A DNA stretch of 8,462 bases from Spirochaetales bacterium. Lineage in GTDB: Bacteria > Spirochaetota > Spirochaetia > SZUA-6 > DRHE01. Shown here one piece after another: positions 1 through 5,194 of the stretch; within the stretch, counting starts at the first letter, position 1; the number at the start of each line of letters is the position of its first letter. The notes beneath the pieces are model-generated. The model did no database searches and was not told the DNA's origin. It worked only from the letters and a program-made list of their open reading frames with translations. Made by a program: the position numbers and the translations under genes. The stretch lies in contig JAFGQJ010000405.1 in NCBI GenBank assembly GCA_016935715.1, positions 1 to 8,462 on the forward strand, given 5' to 3'.

Positions 1-80
1 CTCTTTCGTTCAAAAAAGGGGCAGATAGATCTTTCAGGGTTCCCACTCCCCCATACAATTCCTGGCACCTCTTGTCTGGC

Positions 81-92
81 GAGAGTACTCTC
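81..92. promoter_or_regulatory. 12-base perfect palindrome, possible operator
   Basis: GAGAGTACTCTC is an exact inverted repeat with no spacer. It lies eight bases before a consensus TATAAT box and therefore covers the normal -35 area of the promoter of the following small gene. Binding of a dimeric repressor here would block RNA polymerase, as is common for self-regulated two-gene modules. That role is inferred from position only; no protein in the window with a recognisable DNA-binding fold is linked to it. Confidence 0.4.
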
Positions 93-99
93 AAACCGC

Positions 100-105
100 T
101 ATAAT
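100..105 (+). promoter_or_regulatory. -10 box (TATAAT) of the small-protein/nucleotidyltransferase cassette
   Basis: A perfect TATAAT ends six bases before the ATG at 112, so transcription would begin at or next to the start codon. No Shine-Dalgarno sequence fits in that space, which suggests a leaderless message. No good -35 element is present at 17 bases (TGGCGA matches only half of the consensus); TTGTCT at 72-77 is better but 22 bases away. Confidence 0.45.
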
Positions 106-111
106 ACCGTT

Positions 112-282
112 ATGGAGCGGGTCTTCAACAAGTTCTCGGATTACGCAGAAGCGGAACAACATGACATCGAGTACTACATCCATCTTTCAGTTTGTGAGAG
201 GCGAGCTATCGCAGCATTACTGAAGAAGAGGGTGTATGGTGAAAACGTGCCTGATATTCGCGAGTACCACAAGCACAGATGA
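112..282 (+). CDS. Small conserved-type protein paired with a nucleotidyltransferase (56 aa)
   Basis: This 56-residue protein begins MERVFNKFSDYAEAEQHDIE and is charged, soluble and without a membrane segment or signal peptide. It resembles, from memory, small proteins of roughly 60 residues that begin with the pattern 'M-x-x-V-F-x-x-F-x-x-x-x-E-A-x-x-x-D-x-E-Y-Y' and sit directly before nucleotidyltransferase genes. The pairing is confirmed here by a four-base ATGA overlap with the next gene (279-282). The role of such partners is not known to me; antitoxin or specificity subunit are possibilities. The reading frame is open back to base 1, but no ATG or GTG start lies upstream, and family resemblance and the TATAAT box support the start at 112. 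GC is about 47% by hand count, lower than the downstream minus-strand genes. It appears intact although its partner is broken. Confidence 0.7.
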   Translation: MERVFNKFSDYAEAEQHDIEYYIHLSVCERRAIAALLKKRVYGENVPDIREYHKHR

Positions 283-628
283 AGAATGGCAATCTATCCC
301 CCGACACTTTGGATTTCCTCTTTTGCCTGCACAAATACGGGGTGAAGTACATCATTGTCGGGGGAGAAGCGGTAATTTATTACGGTTATCCCAGACTAAC
401 AGGGGATGTAGATTGCTACTACGAGCGTTCGACGGCGTTACCTTTCTACAAGCATGGAAAGGCAAAGAGAACACCAGGCTGGAGGTCCTCGACAAACCGA
501 TCGAAGTGTACATCATCGGTCTGGATCACCTGATAAAGAACAAAGAAGCGATCAAACGAAACAAAGATCTGGATGACCTCAGATACCTGAGAGCCGTTCA
601 GAAAGAAAGAAAAAACGACGAAGCCTGA
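279..628 (+). pseudogene. Nucleotidyltransferase (MNT-like, DUF-type) broken by internal deletion and frameshift
   Basis: Reading from the ATG at 279, the first 51 residues are a normal N-terminal half of a minimal nucleotidyltransferase. They include YIIVGGEAVIYYGYPRLTGD, with the Gly-Gly (residues 28-29) and the Asp-x-Asp metal pair (D43, D45). After 'CYYERS' this frame becomes nonsense and stops at 533. From about 428 a different frame carries the normal C-terminal part: FDGVTFLQAW, then YIIGLDHLIKNKEA and KDLDDLRYLRA, ending at TGA 626-628. Intact relatives are about 160-170 residues as I remember them, while the two parts add up to about 117. Roughly 45-55 codons, a number of bases not divisible by three, are therefore missing at about 425-433. 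The lost part should include the third catalytic carboxylate region, so neither fragment should be active. It overlaps the small gene before it by ATGA. Its tail also overlaps the terminator of the opposing operon. Confidence 0.8.
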
Positions 629-648
629 TCCGGTCGGGAGATCAGGGC
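610..648 (-). terminator. Probable rho-independent terminator of the leftward operon
   Basis: The arms CCTGATC (624-630) and GATCAGG (640-646) form a seven-base-pair stem with a nine-base loop. Read on the minus strand, the hairpin is followed after seven bases by a run of six T (positions 615-610) and more pyrimidines. It starts 23 bases after the Nudix stop codon, the right place to end that operon. The gap between stem and T run is longer than ideal. No T run follows on the plus strand, so it is directional. Confidence 0.42.
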
Positions 649-670
649 ACGCGCAGTAATCGCCCGCAGT

Positions 671-1192
671 TTACCCGCTGTCGAACAATCGCCCGAAGGC
701 CATCCGGAAGTGCGGCGTGAACTGATCCGGCTGCTCCCGCAGGCGCCGGCGGATCTCATCTATCTCGAAGAAGCGGCCCTCCTCCACCTCTTCGGCATCG
801 GGCCGGGGTGAGCCGGAAAATACCCAGCGAAAGGGCACGACGTACTCCGTTTCGACCTCGTCGCTGTAGACGTGGGGCTCCAGCCGCTCGGGACCGCCGT
901 CCGCAGCGGGGCCGGGCAGGTGTACCTCCAGCTCCTCCCGGGCTTCCCGGCGGATCGCCTGCTCCGGGGTTTCCCCGGGAGCCACGTGCCCTCCCACGCT
1001 GGTGTCCCAGCGGCCGGGGAAGCGATCCTTGCCGGCCGCGCGCTTCTGCAGGTACAGCCTGCCGGCAGGATCGAAGAGGTGAAGATGCACCGTGGCCTGG
1101 ATCAGCCCGGGATTTCCATGGCAGACGCTTCGGGGGGCCGTGCCGGCAGGATTGCCCAGCCGGTCGACCAGCTGGAGCAACTCTTCGCTCAC
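671..1192 (-). CDS. Nudix hydrolase, YfcD/IPP-isomerase-like subgroup
   Basis: This 173-residue protein is a single Nudix domain. The Nudix box is GHVAPGETPEQAIRREAREE and following residues, that is G68-x5-E74-x7-R82-E83-A-R-E86-E87-L-E89-V. The metal-binding glutamates are present, but the usual glycine near the end is Glu89. The start EELLQLVDRLGNPAG, then CHGNPG, HLHLFDPAGRLYLQKR and PGRWDTSVGGH, is the pattern of the YfcD-like subgroup, related to isopentenyl-diphosphate isomerase. Members hydrolyse nucleoside-diphosphate-linked compounds, but the substrate cannot be told from sequence. I chose the GTG at 1192 because AGGGGGG lies six bases before it; an ATG at 1285 would add 31 arginine- and proline-rich residues lying inside the preceding gene. 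It follows the NeuB gene by ten bases, so the two are probably co-transcribed and perhaps translationally coupled. Confidence 0.87.
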   Translation of the reverse strand: MSEELLQLVDRLGNPAGTAPRSVCHGNPGLIQATVHLHLFDPAGRLYLQKRAAGKDRFPGRWDTSVGGHVAPGETPEQAIRREAREELEVHLPGPAADGGPERLEPHVYSDEVETEYVVPFRWVFSGSPRPDAEEVEEGRFFEIDEIRRRLREQPDQFTPHFRMAFGRLFDSG

Positions 1193-1202
1193 AGCAGCCC
1201 CC

Positions 1203-2348
1203 CTACCCCTGCGAGGAGGACGAATCCGGCGAAACCGGCGGCAGAACGTCATCCCAGGTGATCCCTTCGCCGGCGGGGACTGCACGCTGCGCGATCCTGC
1301 CCACGATCAGCTCCAGGTACTCCGGACCCAAACCGGGGCGGAGATTGCTTTCCGTGCGCACGATGCACACGTCGTGCGCCCGGATCGTTTGCCCGGCAGG
1401 GATCTCATCGACGACGTGGAGGCTGCGGTTGGTGGTCAGATAGTACCTCCGTTCGCTGGGCGCCAGGCGCTTGATCCCGTCGCCCAGGGTCCGCTCGACC
1501 CGCTGCCGTCCGTACTCGTCCTCCAACCGCCCGCGCCCCTGCTCCGCCCCCATCTCCTCGATCTTCCGCACCTCCCGCACCATCCGCCTGAAAGCCTCCG
1601 GTTCCAACGCCACGGGATCGTCCAGACCCCCGTCCTCGTTGGACAGGGCAAGGTGTCTCTCGATGATGCAGGCCCCCACGGTGACGGCCAGGCCGGGCAC
1701 CAGGAGCGGATCCATCGAGTGATCCGATACCCCCACGGGGCGGCCGAAGATCGCCTGCAGATTGGGGATCACCCGCAGGTTGTACTCTTCCTCGGGCGCC
1801 GGATAGGAGGTGATGCAGTGCAGCAGCACGGTTCCGGGGCCCGCGGCGATCAGGGACCGCTCGATGTCGGAGAGCGTGGACACCCCGGTGGAGAGGATCA
1901 GGGGAAGGTTATATCCGGCCAGCTCGCGGAGCAGGGGAAAGTGATTCAGCTCCGGGGAAGCGATCTTCACCGCCTGAACGTGCAGGTCTCGGAGGACCCG
2001 GGCGCTGCGCAGGCCGAAGGCCGAGCAGAGAAACACCAAACCCCGCTTCTCCGTGTGTTCCTTGAGACGGGCGTAGAAGGAGCAGTCCCGCTCCAGCCGG
2101 CGGAAACGCTCGTAGATCGGCGTCTTACCGCCGGGCAGATCGATGCTCCCAGTCCGGGGATGCAGGATCTCATCTGCGTAGATCGCCTGGAATTTGACGC
2201 AGTCAGCGCCTGCTTCCCAGGCGGCGTCGATCAGCTCGAAGGCCCGGACGAGCTCCCCCTGGTGGGCGCTTCCCGCCTCGGCCACGATGAAGCAGGGATG
2301 GCCTTCACCGACTTGCACCCTACCGATCTTTATGCTTGTTTCGTTCAT
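1203..2348 (-). CDS. N-acetylneuraminate synthase family protein (NeuB/SpsE-like) with C-terminal SAF domain
   Basis: NeuB-family enzymes condense phosphoenolpyruvate with a six-carbon amino sugar to make sialic, legionaminic or pseudaminic acids. This 381-residue protein has a TIM-barrel half and a C-terminal SAF (antifreeze-like) domain from about residue 305 (NRSLHVVDEIPAGQTI) to the end. Visible barrel motifs are IVAEAG (21-26), VKFQ (51-54), KIASPELNHFPLL, LLHCITSYPAPEEEYNLR with metal ligand H177, VSDHS with H210, and ERHLALS with H232. The usual 'NHNG' after AEAG reads SAHQG, which marks a divergent subgroup. The ATG at 2348 is chosen because NETSIKIGRVQVGEGHPCFI matches the usual N-terminus; ribosome-binding sequence before it is weak. 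It overlaps the end of the preceding small gene by 29 bases and ends with a serine-rich tail. No CMP-sugar synthetase or epimerase is in the window, so the exact product is open. Confidence 0.88.
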   Translation of the reverse strand: MNETSIKIGRVQVGEGHPCFIVAEAGSAHQGELVRAFELIDAAWEAGADCVKFQAIYADEILHPRTGSIDLPGGKTPIYERFRRLERDCSFYARLKEHTEKRGLVFLCSAFGLRSARVLRDLHVQAVKIASPELNHFPLLRELAGYNLPLILSTGVSTLSDIERSLIAAGPGTVLLHCITSYPAPEEEYNLRVIPNLQAIFGRPVGVSDHSMDPLLVPGLAVTVGACIIERHLALSNEDGGLDDPVALEPEAFRRMVREVRKIEEMGAEQGRGRLEDEYGRQRVERTLGDGIKRLAPSERRYYLTTNRSLHVVDEIPAGQTIRAHDVCIVRTESNLRPGLGPEYLELIVGRIAQRAVPAGEGITWDDVLPPVSPDSSSSQG

Positions 2349-2508
2349 CTCGGTTGGAGTTCGAGCTTTCCCCAGCATAAGGCGGTCTGAACGACAGCAA
2401 GGCCTTGCGCATGACAACCGACAGCCTCAACTTCTCGGCCCAGGGAAGGTCAGCTCGCCTTCGCTGCCATTCAGCCTGTCGTTCGAACAGTTCTCTCAGG
2501 TCAATCAT
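2320..2508 (-). CDS. Small partner protein of nucleotidyltransferase (62 aa)
   Basis: The protein starts MIDLRELFERQAEWQRRRAD, followed by LPWAEKLRLSVVMRKALLSF, a short amphipathic, highly charged helical region. I recall this pattern (RQAxWQRxRAxLPWxEKxR) from small proteins encoded beside nucleotidyltransferases of the type found immediately upstream. The start ATG at 2508 overlaps the stop of that gene by eight bases (ATGATTGA), and GAGGAG lies about ten bases before it, supporting translational coupling. The last 20 or so residues (from PPYAGESS onward) are hydrophilic, look less conserved and overlap the start of the NeuB gene. A longer version starting at 2574 would add a serine- and arginine-rich extension inside the nucleotidyltransferase gene and is less likely. 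Function unknown; antitoxin or accessory subunit are possible. Confidence 0.72.
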   Translation of the reverse strand: MIDLRELFERQAEWQRRRADLPWAEKLRLSVVMRKALLSFRPPYAGESSNSNRDERNKHKDR

Positions 2509-3010
2509 CGAGAAAGCGCTCCTCGAACCGTTGCCATTTCTCCTGGAGCCCGAAGTGCTCGACGAGTGAGGCAATGTCTTCCGAGCTCACAGCACCCGTT
2601 TCGAGCAGAGCCAGGATTCGGGCGAAATCTTTTGGACGCCCCGTGCTCAGTGCAATCGCCGACAGAAAATCAGCCCTGACAACCCGAAGGGGTATCCCGT
2701 CGATCTCTCCAGTTTCTGCTTTTCGGACAGCTTCTTCGGTCAAGGGATTGAATACGGGGATGAATTGGACCGGCCACTCTCCAACACGAATCGCTTCCCT
2801 CTCAGGCTCATACCCCCGGGAAAAACAAAAATCATAGATCGGTTGCAGTACATCCAAAGAATCCGGACGTTTGGTCACCACGAGGATGTCCGCATCCATC
2901 GTAGCGACTGTCTGTGTATAGCGCATCTGAGCCACGGCTCCGAAAACCGCGTAGTCGGTAATGATTCCGGCCGCCAGCATCTCGTTGAGCAGCCGTGCAA
3001 CATCTTTCAT
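2501..3010 (-). CDS. Nucleotidyltransferase-fold protein (AbiEii-like/MNT type)
   Basis: This 169-residue protein matches the small stand-alone nucleotidyltransferases with the layout 'YAxxGAxAxxxYTxxxxTxDxDxxV'. Here it reads DYAVFGAVAQMRYTQTVATM and then D39-A-D41-ILV, giving the Asp-x-Asp metal pair. Further family-like stretches are GYEPEREAIRVGEWPVQFIP, VFNPLTEEAVRKA and LSTGRPKDFARILALLETGA. The usual glycine pair at the front of the active site is FG-A, with the second glycine replaced by alanine. Such proteins may transfer nucleotides to RNA or protein, and some are halves of toxin-antitoxin or phage-defence pairs; the substrate here is unknown. The ATG at 3010 follows a 53-base gap carrying a perfect palindrome, and the ribosome-binding site is weak. 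It is the first gene of a likely unit with the small partner, NeuB and Nudix genes. Confidence 0.8.
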   Translation of the reverse strand: MKDVARLLNEMLAAGIITDYAVFGAVAQMRYTQTVATMDADILVVTKRPDSLDVLQPIYDFCFSRGYEPEREAIRVGEWPVQFIPVFNPLTEEAVRKAETGEIDGIPLRVVRADFLSAIALSTGRPKDFARILALLETGAVSSEDIASLVEHFGLQEKWQRFEERFLDD

Positions 3011-3035
3011 CGTACCACTAACTCACACAGCGGGC

Positions 3036-3049
3036 CGTTTCATGAAACG
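3036..3049. promoter_or_regulatory. 14-base perfect palindrome upstream of the nucleotidyltransferase
   Basis: CGTTTCATGAAACG is an exact inverted repeat with no spacer, in the only sizeable gap of the leftward block after the tRNA region. It lies 26 bases before the nucleotidyltransferase ATG and 14 bases past the pncB stop. There is no loop and no following T run, so it does not look like a terminator; a repressor site for the module is more plausible. I could not find a convincing -10 or -35 pair beside it. Confidence 0.35.
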
Positions 3050-3063
3050 CTGATCTGAGATGA

Positions 3064-4551
3064 TCACCTGGAACCGGATCCCTTCTCCGCGGTTCTGGTG
3101 CTCTCCGCCCTCCGTTCGTACTCGGCGATCATGCTGAATTTCAAATTTTTGAGCTCCTCGGAGAGGGAGACCTTGTAGACGTGCGGATTGATCAGGCGTT
3201 TGTAGGTATCATCCAGAGCGCCGAGATTGCTCTTAGTTAGAGCCTGGATGGTCTTCAGCTCGGGAAACTCCATCAGGATCCTGCCGTCCCGCATCACCGG
3301 GTGCAGCAGCGGCTCGATCCTCTGATAGTCCGCAACATCCAGGAAACGGTAGGGATAGCGGGGATGATAGAATCGGTACTTCGGGCCGACCTCCAGCTTC
3401 TCGCCTTCCAGAGTGATCAGGTCCGCGATCGGCGAACCGTTGCCATTGTAGAAGCGGTTGACCTGCTTGATTCCGGGGTCGGAGATCTTCTCCGGGTTGT
3501 TCGACACCTTCATGGTCGGGACGAACTTCCCGTCCAGCTCCTTGGCCATCAGCTTGTACACGCCGCTCAAGGCCGGGTCGCTCTTGGCGGTCACCAGGTG
3601 GGTGCCGACGCCCCAGACGTCGATCGGCGCGTTCTCCGTGATCAGCTGGTGAATGATTCCTTCGTCCAGCTCGTTGGAAGCCGCTATCTTGGCGTTCTCC
3701 AGCCCCGCCTGGTCCAGGCGCTCCCGAACCCGTTTGCTGAGATACTCGAGGTCCCCCGAATCCAGTCTCACCCCGAAGCTGTCGTGCCCCTCACTCTTGA
3801 GCTTCCTGCCGATCTTTATCGCGTTCTCCAGTCCGCTCTTCAAGGTATCGTAGGTATCGATCAGCAGGATGCAGTCGTCCGGATATACTTCCGCGTACTT
3901 CTGGAAGGCCGCCAGCTCCGATTCGAAGCTCATGATCCAGGAGTGGGCCATGGTCCCTTTCACGGGAATATCATAGAGCCTGCCGGCCAGGGTGTTGGAG
4001 GTCCCGGTGACCCCTCCGATGAACGCGGCCCGGGTCGCCCCAAGGGCTCCGTTCACGCCATGGGCCCGGCGCATCCCGAATTCGAGGATCGCTCCCCCTT
4101 CGGAGGCCAGGTAGATGCGGGCCGCCTTGGTTGCGATCAGGGTCTGGAAATTGACGATATTCAACAGAAGGCTCTCTACGAGCTGAGCCTCGATCAGCGG
4201 CGCCTGAACCCTGATGAGAGGCTCATTGGGAAACACCAGCGTTCCCTCCTGCATGGCATGGATTTCACCGTGGAAGTGGAAGTCCGCCAGATAGTCGAGA
4301 AAGCTCTTTCGAAACACCTTTTGCGCTGCCAGATATTCCAGATCCTCCGCCTCGAAGCGAAACGTCTCGATGTTTTTCAGCAGGGTCTCCAGTCCGGCAA
4401 ATACGGCAAAGCCCCCGTCAAAGGGGGGCCGCCGGAAAAACATCTCGAAGGCTGCCTGGGGGTTGTGTTTCTGAAGGAAGTATCCCTGCATCATGGTCAG
4501 CTCGTAGAAATCCGTGAGCATGGCGCAGTTCACGAAACATCTGCTGTCCAT
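3064..4551 (-). CDS. pncB: Nicotinate phosphoribosyltransferase
   Basis: The enzyme makes nicotinate mononucleotide from nicotinate and PRPP, with ATP hydrolysis, in the cytoplasmic Preiss-Handler route to NAD. This 495-residue protein is close to full family length. The N-terminus reads MLTDFYELTMMQGYF. The phosphorylated histidine is in GTMAHSWIMSFESE (H203), VRLDSGDL (261-268) is the phosphoribosyl-binding loop, and ASNELDEGII and DVWGVGTHLVT complete the signature. The ATG at 4551 is chosen because GGAGG lies about ten bases before it; an ATG further upstream (4593) would add 14 residues inside the preceding gene. One base separates it from the pncA stop, so it is almost certainly translated from the same message. 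Together the two enzymes convert nicotinamide to nicotinate mononucleotide. No broken or missing key residue is seen. Confidence 0.95.
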   Translation of the reverse strand: MDSRCFVNCAMLTDFYELTMMQGYFLQKHNPQAAFEMFFRRPPFDGGFAVFAGLETLLKNIETFRFEAEDLEYLAAQKVFRKSFLDYLADFHFHGEIHAMQEGTLVFPNEPLIRVQAPLIEAQLVESLLLNIVNFQTLIATKAARIYLASEGGAILEFGMRRAHGVNGALGATRAAFIGGVTGTSNTLAGRLYDIPVKGTMAHSWIMSFESELAAFQKYAEVYPDDCILLIDTYDTLKSGLENAIKIGRKLKSEGHDSFGVRLDSGDLEYLSKRVRERLDQAGLENAKIAASNELDEGIIHQLITENAPIDVWGVGTHLVTAKSDPALSGVYKLMAKELDGKFVPTMKVSNNPEKISDPGIKQVNRFYNGNGSPIADLITLEGEKLEVGPKYRFYHPRYPYRFLDVADYQRIEPLLHPVMRDGRILMEFPELKTIQALTKSNLGALDDTYKRLINPHVYKVSLSEELKNLKFSMIAEYERRAESTRTAEKGSGSR

Positions 4552-4552
4552 T

Positions 4553-5194
4553 TCAGCTTTCCTCCACCGCCGCAGCCTGCAGGATGCGGGCACCCGCCTT
4601 CCTCATGTCGTCGAGGCGGGCGCTGAGGCTGCCCGGGGGGGTGTCGATACCCCGACAGGCATCCTCCACGACCACGCTCCGATATCCCAGCTTCAGCGCA
4701 TCCATCACCGTGTAGAACACGCAGACATCCAGGGCCAAACCAACGACATACACGGTGTCGATCTTCAGCCCCTCGAGATAGAAGTGCAGCCCGGTAGAGG
4801 TCTCGTGATCGTTTTCGAAAAAGGCGGAGTAGGAATCCAGTTTGGGATCGGTGCCCTTGCGGAGGATCAGGTCAAAAGGCAGGGTATCCAGATCGGGGTG
4901 AAACTCCGACCCGGCGGTCCCCTGAACGCAGTGATCGGGCCAGAGTATCTGTTCGCCTTCCTTCGTGTGGATGGTTTCGAAGGGGCTGGAACCCGGATGG
5001 TTGGATGCGAAGGAAACATGATCCCGGGGATGCCAATCCTGCGTTGCGGCGATCCGCCGGAAGTGCCGCATCAACCGATTGATGACCGGCACTACCTCTT
5101 CCCCTTCGGGAACCGGCAGATTGCCCCCCGGACAGAAGTCGACCTGGACGTCGACGACCAGCAGAGCCGTATTGTTTGAACGTTTCATCATCAT
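4553..5194 (-). CDS. pncA: Nicotinamidase (PncA)
   Basis: The protein is a 213-residue isochorismatase-fold amidase that deamidates nicotinamide to nicotinate and ammonia. The catalytic triad is visible: D15 in LLVVDVQVDF, K113 in LRKGTD and nucleophile C158 in GLALDVCVF. The metal site is D53, H55 in TQDWHPRDHVSF with H59 or H88 (WPDHCVQGT). DSYSAFFEND and the cis-peptide-type stretch before the cysteine are also typical. The start is one of three ATG codons in a row at 5194-5186, directly after the stop of the preceding gene; GGAG sits five bases before the first and eight before the second, so the second (5191) is equally possible. It is followed after one base by pncB, its pathway partner. 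An alternative, pyrazinamidase activity, is a side reaction of the same family. Confidence 0.95.
   Translation of the reverse strand: MMMKRSNNTALLVVDVQVDFCPGGNLPVPEGEEVVPVINRLMRHFRRIAATQDWHPRDHVSFASNHPGSSPFETIHTKEGEQILWPDHCVQGTAGSEFHPDLDTLPFDLILRKGTDPKLDSYSAFFENDHETSTGLHFYLEGLKIDTVYVVGLALDVCVFYTVMDALKLGYRSVVVEDACRGIDTPPGSLSARLDDMRKAGARILQAAAVEES

Noticed and set aside
1..111. Open frame from the window edge to the ATG at 112, possibly a longer version of the small protein
   Set aside because: It contains no ATG or GTG start, a TATAAT box lies inside it, and family resemblance begins at the ATG at 112. Thirty-seven codons without a stop is not rare by chance.
236..427. The start of the 130-codon frame beginning at 236
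   Set aside because: Only its part after about 428 resembles the nucleotidyltransferase family; the earlier codons are an out-of-frame reading of the small gene and of the first half of the pseudogene.
1092..2390. A 432-codon open frame on the plus strand
   Set aside because: It is antisense to the NeuB gene, whose motifs are unmistakable; the translation is rich in proline, histidine and arginine with no family pattern, as expected of an antisense shadow in GC-rich DNA.
3011..3063. Palindrome considered as a terminator of pncB
   Set aside because: It has no loop and no following T run on the minus strand, so an operator is more likely.
3301..4626. A 441-codon open frame on the plus strand
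   Set aside because: It lies opposite pncB, which has all catalytic motifs; the plus-strand product has no recognisable domain.
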